A stretch of 64,000 bases of DNA. Source: Diphasiastrum complanatum (Eukaryota > Streptophyta > Lycopodiopsida > Lycopodiales > Lycopodiaceae). Position numbers and translations under genes: made by a program. The DNA is taken from the NCBI GenBank assembly GCA_029204225.1, contig CM055094.1, positions 70,542,252 through 70,606,251 of the forward strand, written 5' to 3'. The notes under the pieces are model-generated. The model made no database searches, was not told the DNA's origin, and worked only from the letters and a program-made list of their open reading frames with translations. Shown one piece after another: positions 21,780-33,079 of the stretch (position 1 is the first letter of the stretch; each line of letters opens with the position of its first letter).

Positions 21780-22139
21780 TTTGGATCCTTCTCAACTACA
21801 ATCGTCCTCCTTGATTCTGGATGTGACGCTTACTCCGCTAACACAAAGTTCTATTGAAAATGTATTTACAATGGGAATGTATTTACATTGTTAGGTTACT
21901 AAGTTAGGAGACGTTGTTGTAGAATGATTAAGGAGTTAAAGTAGGTAGGCTATTAAGGTTAAGTCATATTCGACGAGAAGTCGAACAGATCGTAAGCAAC
22001 TGCAAGGTTGACGGTTGTAGTCTCTATGCGGTGTTTACGAGAAGTTGAACCGACTAATTGCGGTCGTTACGAAGTTCTGCGATACCTAATTGGGATATCC
22101 TGGCAGGAGGATAAATAGGGAACTTGCAGCTAATGGGGC
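21780..22139. other. Interval between copia fragments
   Basis: May include leader sequence of the gag fragment. It contains the near repeat GAATGTATTTACA (about 21855 and 21876). No coding signal. Confidence 0.35.
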
Positions 22140-22930
22140 CAGTCTTGATTTTACACTGTATATCCAACAAATATACCTTTCCTTGAGGATGGATCTTCCC
22201 TGGTCATCATCAAGAGTAATGTTGACATAGCATGTGCATCCAAAAGTTCTAAAAAAGTTGACACTCGGCCTTCTCTTGAATAGCATCTCAAAAGGTGTCC
22301 TTCCATCCAAAATAGCACTCGGCCACAACAAAGCTTGATCCCAAAATGGCTTATCAAGGTTAGCACTTAACTTCATGGATTTGGCACTTTCACATAAAGT
22401 CCTATTCTTCCTCTCGGCCACTCCATTTTGTTGTGGGGTCCTTGGTGGTGTATACTCCCTCTTGATCCCATGCTCATCACAAAAAGCCTTGAACTTGGTA
22501 GATATGTACTCTCCACCATTGTCACTCCCTAAGCACTTGATCCTTGTGGAAAATTGGTTCTCCATTGCATTCTTGAACTTAAAAAAGACATCATACACTT
22601 CATCCTTGCTCTTTAGTAGGTAGATCCAACAAAATCTACTAAAATCATCAATGAAAGTTACATACATATTAGCTCCACTATTGCTAATTGTAGTAATTCC
22701 ATGAACATCCAAATGTACAAATTGAAAAGGCTTTGTAGATCTAGATGTAGATCTAGTATAAGATAGTCTATGTTACTTTGACAAAGCACAAGACTCACAA
22801 ACATGATTGATACTTTTTAAGGAATTGGAAGACCAATCACAACTTGCTTCCTAGCCATTACCTCCAATGACTTGAAGTTGAGGTGTCCCATCCTTTTATG
22901 GGAACCTCTTGAATAGGTATTCATAGCTAA
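22140..22930 (-). pseudogene. Ty1/copia integrase fragment
   Basis: From the right on the minus strand: a GAG-pre-integrase zinc-binding region (GHLNFKSLEVMARK, CESCALSK, about 22750-22930, frame broken), then the catalytic core with YVTFIDDFSRFCWIYLL, SDNGGEYIS and QQNGVAERKNRTLCESAKSM, and the FGCTCYVNI region. The D-D-E residues appear in place. It is cut near 22140, before RT. Confidence 0.85.
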
Positions 22931-23479
22931 TAAGTAGCTCCCCTAACACCACCGGAAAAGAGGACACGTATTCTACCATTTTCGTAAGAGATTAATTAAT
23001 TCCAGTATTAATTGTTTTAATGACATAACCCTTTTGTAATGTAATCTTAAACTCATTGAGGATTGTGGCAGTAACTTCCTCTGTACCACACGTCAATATA
23101 CAATTGTCATACTCTTTGTATCCGCCGATTTTTTAAACACTTCAACTACTATTAATTTTAAAATCGCAATACCGTAACATAACACTTTGCCAATAACCAT
23201 AAAATATTACCACCGCAAAACTTAATATTCTTCCTCAACATTGTAACTTCTAATTACAATAACGTTTAAAATGTAAAAATTTAATTTCAATAATATTGCA
23301 AAACCATGTTAGCAATACTGTTAAATTGTCCTTGAGTTTTCTTTTTTCCCATCATTAATTCCTTTTTTCCTACTTTCACAATTTTTTTTTTAATTTCATA
23401 ACACAAACATTCCCAATAATTTAAATTCTAATGACTGAATGAAGTGTAATTATCAAATTGACAACTAGGAGTATTCAAC
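22931..23479. other. AT-rich interval
   Basis: About 550 bases, low complexity and very AT-rich; nothing recognised. Confidence 0.4.
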
Positions 23480-23757
23480 TCATAATGTTCTGGTTATCAA
23501 CCAAAAAGATAATCCATAAATGTAGTATAACAAGTATCCGAAAATGTTGTGCACAATATCTGCGATGAAGGATACCATAATGAATACCAATAATCCATTG
23601 ACTAAGAGTAACACAACATTGATTCCAAACAACATGTAGTCCCTGTTCCAGACCGCAAAATCCCGCAACTCTTCTCTTTCCCTGTCCATCATATCTTGTT
23701 GATGAATCCTTATTAGCTCTTGAAAATTCACAGGTTCACCAAACTCTTTCTCAATTG
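23480..23757 (-). CDS. Hypothetical small membrane protein (exon)
   Basis: An open minus-strand frame encodes about 90 residues: an acidic/charged N-part (TIEKEFGEPVNFQELIRIHQ, then MMDREREELRDFAVWNRD) followed by two hydrophobic stretches (FGINVVLLLVNGLLVFIMV and IFGYLLYYIYGLSFWL). The frame upstream ends at a TAG that overlaps an acceptor-like CCTAG; a short ATG frame (MDEDNVPRRP) lies just before it in another phase. I do not recognise the family. It may be a host exon or chance; AT-rich DNA easily gives hydrophobic frames, although the charged N-part argues a little against chance. Confidence 0.3.
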
Positions 23758-24059
23758 TCGCGTCACTGGCCTAGGGTCGATGTTGGCAAGGTCGCCTTGG
23801 CACATTATCCTCGTCCATTTCTTCCTCACAAAAGATCATATTACATAACTGAATAGTACTCCCTTCCAGACTTATGAACCCCAAATCGTAATCATGAATT
23901 CAGAAAATAAAATTCTCTGAACCTCATAAAAATCCCAATCATAAAGATCAGATACGGATCTTCTCCAAAATGAAGAAATCTTGGTCTCAAAAGAATAACC
24001 ACTAATATAATTCTCTAAAAACTCAATGACATGTTACTCATACATGAGTTACATCACTA
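23758..24059. other. Unassigned interval
   Basis: Nothing recognised apart from the short in-phase ATG frame mentioned for the neighbouring exon. Confidence 0.35.
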
Positions 24060-24790
24060 ACCACAAAAAATCATTGTAGCTTGATGTTGTCTAGCTATCC
24101 AGTTTCGCCAATAAGCATACCCACGGGGTTCTTCCAACTTCTCCAAAACATGTAATCACTCTCGTAGCATCTCATTCCGGCCATAAATTATGAGTAGCAT
24201 GTACCCACAAAGTTGGCAAAACCAATTCGTAAGGCATCAAAGCATCCACACCATAAACCAATTTGAAGGGTGTAAAACCTATGGATATCTTGTAAGTAGT
24301 GCGATTAGCCCAGAATGTCGATTGTAAAAAATCATGCCAGGAGCCCCCTCTCTCTAGCACCTGCTTTCCTAAGATACTCGATTGGATTTAGTTGTGTTAT
24401 CACGCAAAGCTTTCACCTCCGCCCACTTGGTCACATAATCTATGGCTACCACAATGTATTGATGACCATTCTTGGATGGTGGGTTAATCATCCCAACAAA
24501 ATCTAAACCACCTTTCATATGGTTCATTCGGTTGCAAAGGTATCAATGGATAATCCATTGTAGGTACTAGGGTCCTCTGCCTCTAACAGATAACAATTCA
24601 TGTTGTCTAGTCATGCACAAGTTTTACAGGTCATAACTAGGGTCTTCTCAAAAGAACAAAATACACATCCGCTCATGTAGGCAGCCTCATGACCACAAAA
24701 TTCAATAAGAACTTCAATCCTTCAATGCTTACCAGAACCTTCCGAATTTCCCCCACTAGAGAATCCCGTGTATTCGGATGACAAGTTGGC
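24060..24790 (-). pseudogene. Ty3/gypsy integrase (Tat/Athila-like), internally deleted
   Basis: Minus-strand frames encode a zinc-finger remnant (GCVFCSFEKTLVMTCKTCARL, broken), the core start [21 protein letters not shown] with [17 protein letters not shown], then directly WHDFLQSTFWANRTTYKISIGFTPF and LVYGVDALMPYE. The middle of the core is missing, so an in-element deletion joined the two halves. Phrases such as NPPSKNGH and RTTYK-S-G-TPF are those of non-chromovirus gypsy elements. Confidence 0.7.
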
Positions 24791-24794
24791 TTTT

Positions 24795-25700
24795 CTAAAA
24801 TGGTATATTTTTCAATTTATTGTACGTTTCCTCAGAGGTAATATCCACCCCTACTCCACCATCAATATGTACACCTCCGATATTAAGATCCTGAAATGTT
24901 AATTTCCAATGTCTGAACAATATCATGTTCTGTTGATTGCACAATAGTACTGACCAGTGCTGACGGTAACTCTGCTGGTCACTAAAATCCAAACAACCTA
25001 GAGCATATTGAATCAGCCAAATAAGGTGCAATCTGAATCAATTGCCCTATCGTAACTTGGAACTTACAATTGTTGACAAAGTCAGCAATCTGATCAGCCA
25101 CAATATCAACCAATTTTCAAGAAGAAATTGGATTCTGCTACAATTGGTGTAACACCTCCTGCATAACTTTAGCCATCTAGCTTATGTCAGTGTTGGATGT
25201 TCAGCTTGTACTTAGCCACAAATCTTCAACTGGTATGTCCTGCCTTATCGTTTTTCCTTTATTCCTATGGCGAGATGACTACTTCGACATATCAATTGCG
25301 GTTCTTCAACCATTACCACTTGCATAGGTGCTAGCTGTTTTGGTTCATTCCCTTCTCCAAGATTTTGATGTTGGTTGTGCCCCAAATTATGATCATTAAA
25401 ACAATTATTCAACCGAGGTGGAGGCAATGCTTGTTCTAAATTACCGACCAATTGTTGATGATATGGGACACAATTAAAATACCTATATCCCATTTGGTTA
25501 CAAAACAACAAACATCCTTTGGAACATCTTGTCAATATTGTATTGGTCTTTGAAATGGTCATTGCTCCATTTGTTTTCCTTGTTGATAAGGTACTGGACG
25601 TTGCTGCAACTATAGTTCTGGTTGTGGTTGTTGTTGTTGCTGTGTTTGCACCGCAAATGCCCTTGTAGTCCAGACAGTCTGCAACCTCATACAATCGTTA
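24795..25700 (-). pseudogene. Ty3/gypsy protease and nucleocapsid remnants
   Basis: At 24795-24880 the minus strand encodes VHIDGGVGVDITSEETYNKL, resembling the retropepsin DGG-GVNI motif of Tat/Athila elements. Further upstream (about 25430-25530) GCLLFCNQMGYRYFNC resembles a gag zinc knuckle with an altered first cysteine spacing. Reverse transcriptase expected between protease and integrase is absent, so the element lost RT-RNase H. Stops and frame changes are many. Confidence 0.55.
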
Positions 25701-26339
25701 GTCCAGTAAGAATTGTCAACTATTTTCTTGACTAGTTGAGGCCTAAACTTGTGCATATGGCCCACAAAAGTTTCACATGTGAATGTCATTAAAATGGTAA
25801 TGTAAGGCTACTTTTAGATAGTCTTAGAAGTGGTAGAGTTTAAGTCCCACCGAATGACCTTTATTTGATGTAATTTGGCCATATGGACCAAATTTGGTAG
25901 TGTAGTATTCATATTTCTATTTTAGGACTATATGACTCTAAAGAGAGAAAAGAGAGTCATATCTCATGCCTAAATAGGCTGAAGTTTGGATTAGATTGAG
26001 TGGTGGAACATTGTATTGGAGATCATTCTGATCCAATAGGTTTGTTATTTACTCTCCATCTTGTCTCCACAATCGGAGGAGTACCATGACTTTCATCTTC
26101 GGCTTGATAATCAACTTGTGGTGGTGGAATTGCTTCATCCTCACTGAGATGCTTGGATAGTTTATCAATATGTTTTTCATCATCGCCAAACCTATGAATC
26201 TCATCGAGTATGATCACGACTTATGTGCATCCATTATCCAAGTAGATCATGGCATCTATACCCCTTCATTTGTTGATTATATCATGTGAAAATAACTTCA
26301 AAGCTTTCACCTACATTTTGCTCCTTTTGCTCTTAGGTA
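25701..26339. other. Unassigned interval with one unrecognised open frame
   Basis: The minus-strand frame 26023-26217 encodes an acidic stretch (EIHRFGDDEKHIDKL, SEDEAIPPPQVDY) without a recognised domain. The rest shows nothing. Confidence 0.35.
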
Positions 26340-26631
26340 TATGAAAATAAATTCAGCATTCAAATACTGTCAATAATCAGATATGGAACATCAAGCATTC
26401 ACCATAAACAATCACCACAAAAAGGCAAAAGAAGAACATGCACACTCACTCTATCATACTAGATTATACTAAAATGTGAAATGTACAAATGACCCTTGAA
26501 CCCTGATAGAGAGAGAAAATCTACGAGTAGACTAATAGACTAGCCTACGGCTAATTACAATTGGTAACAGTTGTCAACATTAATGTACATCGTAAACAGT
26601 AACAGAATGAAGTTTATCATTGATTTCTAAC
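26340..26631 (-). mobile_element. Ty1/copia 3' LTR (left edge uncertain)
   Basis: On the minus strand the LTR starts TGTTAGAAATCAATG at 26631, following GAGGGAGAG and the end of pol. The far end could not be fixed. Confidence 0.5.
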
Positions 26632-26639
26632 ACTCTCCC

Positions 26640-28670
26640 TCAATGATAAAATTACATTCTTCTATTCCTAATAGAGTACGAAACCTCTCAAATTTACATC
26701 TACCTAATGACTTAGTAAAAATATCTACCATTTGATTTTCAGATTTACAAAAAACAAGATCAATGGCTAAATCAAGAATTTTCTCTCAAACAAAATGATA
26801 GTGTACTTCGATGTGCTTGGTTCGAGCATGTACAACTAGATTTTTGGCAAGGTGAATGCAGCTTTGATTGTCGCAAGATATAATGGTTGCATTCAACTGT
26901 GGTTGACCTAAATCCACAAGCAATCGTCGTAAGCATACCGCTTGTTGTGTAGCATTGCTGAGTACTTGATATTCAGCTTCCGTCGATGATAAGACTATTG
27001 TAGGTTGCTTTTTGCTGCTCCATGAAATCGCAGCTGTACCATAACTGAATGTATCACCACTGGTAGATCTTCTATCATCAATATTACCTACCCAATCGAC
27101 ATCTGTTTAACCTACCAACATTGGCGCTTCAGGCTAATCATGCTTCAAACCAAGATTCAATGTCCCTTGAATGTATCTGAGAATACGTTTAGCAGACTTC
27201 CAATGTGCTTGACTAGGATCTTGCATAAATTGACTAACAACACCAACAACATAAGAAATATCAGGTTGTGTGTGTGTCAAATAAATCAAACTACCCACCA
27301 GCTGTCTATACAAGTAAGCATCCACTTTCTCAGATTCATCATATGTAGTAAGCTTCATGTTGACATCCATAGGTGTACTCAAAGGCTTACAATCATGCAT
27401 ATTGAACTTACAAAGCAAACCTCATGCATATTTGCTTTGTGTAAGAAAGACCATGTCTTCCTTTTGCCACACTTCAATGCCAAGACAATAGTGCATCAAT
27501 CCTAGATCGCTGATGTGATAAGCATTGGAAAGATCTGATTTGATTTCATCAATTAAGCTCTCATTACTTCCTATAATAATCAAATCATCCACGTACAACA
27601 CAATGAACACTATATTTGAATCTTGCTTTAGAATGTAAAGATTAGGATCAACATCACTCTTTACCATTCCCCTTTGTTTGAAGTGTTCATCAATGCAAGA
27701 GCACCATGCCTGTGGTGCTTGCTTCAATCCATAAACGGCTTTGTTGAGCTTACAAACAAGATGCTCTCTCCCTGGCTCAACAAATCCTTGAGGTTGTACT
27801 ATGTACACCTCTTCATCCACCACTCCATTAAGAAAAGCATATTTAATGTCCATTTGCTGGATCTTCCAACCATAGAAAGCAAAAATAGCAATGATAGAAT
27901 GTATAGTCACCATCTTAGTTACGGGTGTGAAGGTTTCCTCAAAATTAGAGCGTAAGCATCACAACCAAATACTCGTAAATGAGAAACATTAGGTTTCCTT
28001 CTAGTAAAAGCTTCATAATGTGTCTTACCCTCCACAGACTTCGTAGGACACTGATTCAAGATATGAGTAGCTGTGTTGCATGCTTTTGCCCAAAAAGTAT
28101 TTGGCCAATCCTTTCTCTTAAACATTGTCCTAGACATCTCCACAATAGATCTGTTTTTCCATTCTACAACTCTATTCTGTTGTGGTGAATAGGGTGTAGT
28201 AGTTTGCCTCTTTATCCCCTGATCCTTGCAAAAATTTATAAACTTTGTTGAAAAATACTCACCACCACCATCTGATATGAGGGTCTTAACATAGCAACCT
28301 GTTTGTTTTTCAACTAGAGCTTTGAACTCTCTAAACTTAGCAAAAGCATCAGATTTTTTGTTTATGGAATAAATCTAGATATGTCTACTGTAGTCATCAA
28401 TGAATGTGATGAAATAGTAACAACCACTAATGGACCTAGTTTGTATTGGTCCACGCAGATCACTATGAACAAGATCAAGAATGCCATTGGCTCTTCTTGT
28501 TCCATCTTTGGAAAATCTCTCTCTATGTTGTTTTCCCAAAATGCAATCCTCACAATTTTTTTTTTCAAAAGAGATATCAGGCAATCCAACAACTAGATTA
28601 CCTATTTTAAGGATTTGCAAGCTTTGAGCACTAATATGACCAAACCTTTGATGCAAAGGTCACTTTGACT
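26640..28670 (-). pseudogene. Ty1/copia pol (integrase-RT-RNase H) with interior deletion
   Basis: From the right: GAG-pre-integrase and integrase (HQRFGHISAQSL, CEDCILGKQHRERF, FITFIDDYSRH, 28362-28656), integrase end (MFKRKDWPNTFWAKA, FGCDAYAL, 27940-28143), then RT (IQQMDIKYAFLNG, YGLKQAPQAW, active site LYVDDLIIIGS at about 27580-27610, 27422-27913), and RNase H (WKSAKRILRYIQGT, SCDNQSCIHLAKN, ARTKHIEVHYHFV, VDIFTKSLG, 26640-27418). At about 27942 integrase FGCDAYAL joins directly to the RT motif EETFTPVTKMV, so the integrase C-terminus and RT N-terminus are missing. The YVDD site is intact. Confidence 0.85.
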
Positions 28671-29507
28671 ATCAACAATGCTTACCATAGCTTGAGTAAA
28701 AGATCTCGCATTTACTTTGTATTCTCGTTGACTCTAGCTCCTGTAGCAATCACTTTGTAGTGATTGATGTAATGAACAATTTTGAACTTTCACTTGTATC
28801 ATCTTCATATTGATCATCATCATATTGATGTTGATCAGTATAATTGTCTTCATAATAATAGTCATCATGTTGATGTTGATCAACATAATTTCCCGCTTGC
28901 CATTTGTCTTTTCTTTGTTGCATCTCCTTCTGTTTCTTGAAGCATTCACGCTCCCACAAAAGCAATCCACCTAGTTCTTCATAGGTTGGAAGATTTTCTC
29001 TTGTGGCTATACTCGTCACAAACATCTGATGTGACTCACTCAGACTATTCAATGTCAGTTGCACGATCTCACGATCTTGTACTCACTATCCAACTGCTGC
29101 TAATTCATCACGGATCTCTTTGATCTTTAGTATGTGATCGGCAATAGGTGCACCATCATCCATCCGCAATGTATGCAACTTCGTCTTTAGAAATAGTATT
29201 CGAGAGGTATTTGTCGTTTCAAGCCTTCAATGTATCCCACTCTTCTTTTGGTCGTTCTGAATCTGAAATATAGGGAATAATTGCATCTCTCACTGATGCG
29301 TTGATGACATTCTGGGCTTTTCGTTTTCTCCTATCAAATGCCCGCTGATCTTCTTCAATCACTGGCCTTGTCTCTTCGACTGTCACGATCTCCCATAGCT
29401 CTTTTTCCATCAAAATGTTCTTCATTTGAATTTCTGAATTGCATAGTTCTGACACCTTCCAATTTGCTTGACTCATTGAGGACACTCTCGCTTAGAGTTG
29501 CCATTAC
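28671..29507 (-). pseudogene. Ty1/copia gag
   Basis: A minus-strand ATG near 29505 opens MATLSESVLNESSKLEG; after a frameshift the frame continues NILMEKELWEIV and PYISDSERPKEEWDTLKA (29219-29485), then LTLNSLSESHQMFV and ENLPTYEELGGLL (28750-29064). The tail carries an Asp/Tyr/Gln-rich low-complexity run (DQHQHDDYYYEDNY-like) where a zinc knuckle is expected, and no knuckle is seen. Gag start is similar to the copia A family. Confidence 0.75.
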
Positions 29508-29612
29508 TGGATAGATGAGTCCGGATAAAAAAAAAAATGGTTCAGTCTGAATACACAACCTGTCTCCAAATTTTATCACACCATAGATTTGTATATATTT
29601 GGTTGTGCACAT

Positions 29613-29864
29613 GATATCGGTATGATGCGCGGGTGCACGACTGCTCGGGATTCTCTTTAGCTTGCGCGCATGGATCTGATATTGGTACGGGTATGTGATA
29701 TCGGTACGACGGGCGGATGTATGACTGCTTAGTATTTTCTTTACCTTTGGCGCGTGGATCCGATATTGGTACGGATATGCTATATCTGTACGACACGCGG
29801 ATGTACGACTGCTCAGGATTTTAAATACCATTGGCGCGTCGATCCAATATTGGTACAGAAAAGA
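29613..29864. repeat. Three 84 bp tandem repeats in copia leader
   Basis: Units start at 29613, 29697 and 29781 with GATATCGGTA or a variant, and each contains CGACTGCT, a GGCGCGTGGATC-like part and GATATTGGTACGG. The period of 84 is a multiple of three. They lie about 110 bases upstream of the gag ATG of the minus-strand copia element. Confidence 0.85.
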
Positions 29865-30311
29865 TAAAATATAAGAACTTTCTGAAAGAATATTCTAGAT
29901 TTCCCTCTTCGCCAAAGCCTTTCGAAATGTGTGATCGTTCAAAAGACAAATCAGTAATGTGAAAAGTATGAAGCCTCCTAACTCTAAATGGCAGTACTAG
30001 ATACTATCTAGTGTGATTTGCGGTACTCCAAATAAACAAATGAGATATTTCTTGACAAACCTCTCACACAAATGGCACTTTTCACAACAACTAAGAAGTA
30101 TTGTAAAAATCCTCCCACTCAACAGATTTTCAATCTGTCTGATGCTGCCCTGGGCTTTTTGATTCCTCTGGGAGTATGTCTCCGTTCCCCATTGATGGTT
30201 CTGAGCTCCAAACCTGCAAAATACACCAAAGAATAATTTTTTCTAGTTGTTTTTGTCTCTCCAAGCTTTCACCTCCCATGAAGGCTTTCTCACTTCATTG
30301 CGGAGCCTGTA
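29865..30311. other. Interval between two copia elements
   Basis: It probably contains remaining leader or 5' LTR sequence of the minus-strand copia element, but no primer-binding site or LTR pair was recognised. Confidence 0.35.
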
Positions 30312-30572
30312 CGATATCGCAAAACAGAGTGATTGTAGCGGAGAAAGTGCTAGGAGCACACCAAAAGTGATTTCACCATTCCATTGGGCACGTAGTTGGG
30401 AGTTGGTGACAAAGTGCATTTCGGAAGGCGAGGCCGATTTTCAATTTGGCGGAAAAGTGGCGGGTGGCCTGGTAAGGAAAAAACTGCAGGTCATTATTTT
30501 TTACTTCAGACATCACAGTTCGCATCGGCATACAGTTTATAGCCTACAGTTGCAGTTTCAGGCATTTTTGGG
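30312..30572 (+). mobile_element. Ty1/copia element C leader
   Basis: Matches the last part of the copia A leader (GAGTGATTGTAG, GTGACTTC-like, GGTGGCCTGGTAAGGAAAAAA). The 5' LTR is absent. Confidence 0.6.
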
Positions 30573-32131
30573 ATGGCAAACATGGGAGAGTCCATTTTGA
30601 GTGAAAGTAGCAAATTGGACGGGAATTCCAACTATGTAGTGTGGAAATTCAAAATGAAAAACATATTGATAGAGAAGGAATTGTGGAATATCGTCAGGGT
30701 GACGAGAGAAGACCGGCAAACAAAACTGACATCAAAGTATTTGATAGAAGATCAAGAAGAGCCTTGACTTATATCAACTTGTCAGGAAATGATCACATCA
30801 TTACCCACAGTTGTGATGTTGTTACACCCAGACATGCATGGGATGTGCTAAAGGAGCAGTTCGAGACATCAAATCTGTCAAGAATCATGTTTCTGAAGTC
30901 AAAGCTGAATTGTGCCGAATGGAGCAAGGAGAGCACATTCAGACGTACATGACTAGGATTAAGACAATGAGGGATGAACTGCATTCCATTGGTGAGCACA
31001 TACTTCTTCTTGCCCTTGTCTTTGCCTTGTTTTTGGTGTGTCGCAAATGCCTGATCATCAGTGTTTTGATGTCTAGATTTCACCATTTCTCGCCATTGCT
31101 CTTCTTGCATCAAGACTCAAGAGGATAAGGGATCTTCCAGCAAGACGAAGAAGAAGAGCAAATGCTTGCATTGCGACAAAAAGGGCCATTGGAAGAGCAA
31201 ATGTCATAAATTTCTGGTGGAATCAGGAAAGGGTAAACCAAAGCAAATAAGTAACCTTGTCGACGAAGGTGAGATTGAAGACTCTAGCATCTTCATATTA
31301 GCATTGTCATCTAATCAAGATGATCAAGCATGGTACATTGACTCAAGAGCCACAAGACACATGATAAGTAACAAAGATTGGTTCAGTAGCTTGAGAGATT
31401 TGGATAATAGAACATCTGTCTCACAAGCAAATAGTGATGTTTGCAAGATCAAGGGAATAGGCACCATTTTCATCCAACTACCTGATGAAAAAAGCAGGAC
31501 AATCAAGGAGGTACTTTATGTACTAGGTCTAAAGAAAAATCTACTTTCTATTGGTGTCATTACTGATCAAAAGTTGAAAGTAGAATTTGCCCATGATCGT
31601 TGCTTTGTGAAGGATGTGAACCAAAAGTTGAAAGTCATTGTGGATGGTATCAGGGAGCCAAACACTAAATTGTATAGGTTGAATGCTACAATCAAGGGGA
31701 AACATGGACTTATCTCATCCATTCCATCGCAAACTGAACTGTGGCATAAAAGGCTTGTTCATTTGAACCTAGGAGCCCTTAGCTTAATGAGAAAACTGGA
31801 AATGGTGAGAGGATTGCCTATGATGGAAGACCACTTAAAGACGAATCATGTGTGTATGGGAAGCAACATCGAGAGAAGTTCAATAAAGGTGGAGTTGCAA
31901 GGGCAAAGAGCATCCTGGATTTGATCCACACAGATCTATGTGGGCCTATAAGGACTATGTCCTTAGGTAAAGCCTTCTATTTCATGACCTTCATTGATGA
32001 TATGTCACGTAAGACGTGGATTTACTTCTTGAAGAAGAAATCAGATGTGTTTGACACTTTCAAGAGCTTCAAAGCATTGGTCGAAAATTAGACAAGTAGG
32101 GAGATCAAAGTTCTAAGATCAAATAGTGGAC
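30573..32131 (+). pseudogene. Ty1/copia element C gag, protease and integrase start
   Basis: ATG at 30573 opens MANMGESILSESSKLDG, with the same gag plan as copia A but frameshifts near 30700 and 30900. A segment at about 31007-31117 is inverted. The zinc knuckle CLHCDKKGHWKSKC follows at about 31163-31204, then a protease motif changed to IDSRATRHM (the usual glycine after DS is R), GAG-pre-integrase (ELWHKRLVHLNLG) and the integrase start FITFIDDMSRKTW (31852-32091 region). It stops at 32131, where sequence jumps to the RT C-terminal region. Confidence 0.85.
31007..31117 (-). repeat. Internal micro-inversion in copia C gag
   Basis: This ~111 bp is the reverse complement of sequence matching copia A 10089-10201 (for example TCTTGATGCAAGAAGAGCAA and GACACACCAAAAACAAGGC when read on the minus strand). 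The adjoining sequences on both sides are in normal orientation, and flanking gag sequence between them is lost. Confidence 0.85.
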
Positions 32132-32820
32132 CAGGTAAAAAGCTTTCTAAGCTTGATGAGTCACAGCCATTTGATGCTACGCTGTATAAGCAATTAGTAG
32201 GGAGCTTGATTTACCTTACCACGACTAGACCATATATATGCTATGTTGTTGGTATTGTAGGTCAATTTATGGTAGCACCTACGGAAACGCATTGGAAAGC
32301 AGCTAAGCACATTTTGCATTATGTCAAAGGCACTTCCGATTATGGCTTGGTGTACAGGAAACATGAGGGTTTACCTGAGTTATGTGGCTATGTGGATGTA
32401 GATTGGGGAGGTGACTATGATGATCATAGATCCACCACAAGGTATGTATTGCAGCTTTGTGGCAGTTGTTTTTCCTGGTCTAGTAAGAAGCAAAGTACAG
32501 CTGCTCTATCCACAACAAAAGCAGAGTATAAGGCAATGTGTAGTGCAGCACAAGAAGCTATATGGTTGATTCAAATCTTGGATGAAGTTGGCATGAAACT
32601 AGAAAATCTCATGACTATACATAGCGACAATTAGAGTGGCATTCAGCTCGCAAAGAATCCAGTGTTCCATGCGAGAACCAAACACATTGAGATTGATTAG
32701 TATCACTTTATATGTGAGAGGCTGCTGAGTCGTGAAATTTATGTTGTTCATTGTAGTACAGACAAAAACTACCTGATATTTTCACTAAGCCACTTGTTAG
32801 AATTTTTTTTGATAAGTTTA
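32132..32820 (+). pseudogene. Ty1/copia element C RT end and RNase H
   Basis: Starting with the CCAGGTAAAAAGCTTTC segment that in copia A lies at about 12955, it encodes LVGSLIYLTTTRP, HWKAAKHILHYVKGT, GYVDVDWGGDYDD, KAEYKAMCSAAQEAIW and a broken HIEI/IFTKPL tail. About 1.7 kb of integrase and RT present in copia A, including the YVDD site, is missing. Stops at about 32635 and 32698 add to the damage. Confidence 0.85.
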
Positions 32821-32908
32821 GATCAAAGCTTTCTGTACTTAAAGTTTGTTGACTTTAAAGCTATGTATATGACTGTATAAAAAGTAGACTCTACTTTAAG
32901 TGAGAGAG

Positions 32909-33073
32909 TTAGAATTAAAGTAGAATCACTGTGTTACTGTACTGTGGGTCCTATTAGTAGATAAGGATCAGTTGGCCTCGCCACAAAATGAGTCAACGGG
33001 ACACGCGTCCCGTCAACGGCAACCTGGGCCATGCATGGGTTGCTTGAGTGAAGAACTATATGTATAGTGTACT
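32909..33073 (+). mobile_element. Copia C 3' LTR, truncated
   Basis: Begins TTAGAATTAAAG after GAGAGAG and follows the copia A LTR to GTGTA at about 33072, covering about 60% of its length. It is cut there by the next copia element. Confidence 0.75.
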
Positions 33074-33079
33074 TTTGTT

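Noticed and set aside
29355-29831. 158-codon minus-strand frame with Tyr/Arg/Ser repeats
   Set aside because: It arises from the 84 bp leader repeats with a period divisible by three; no known protein pattern.
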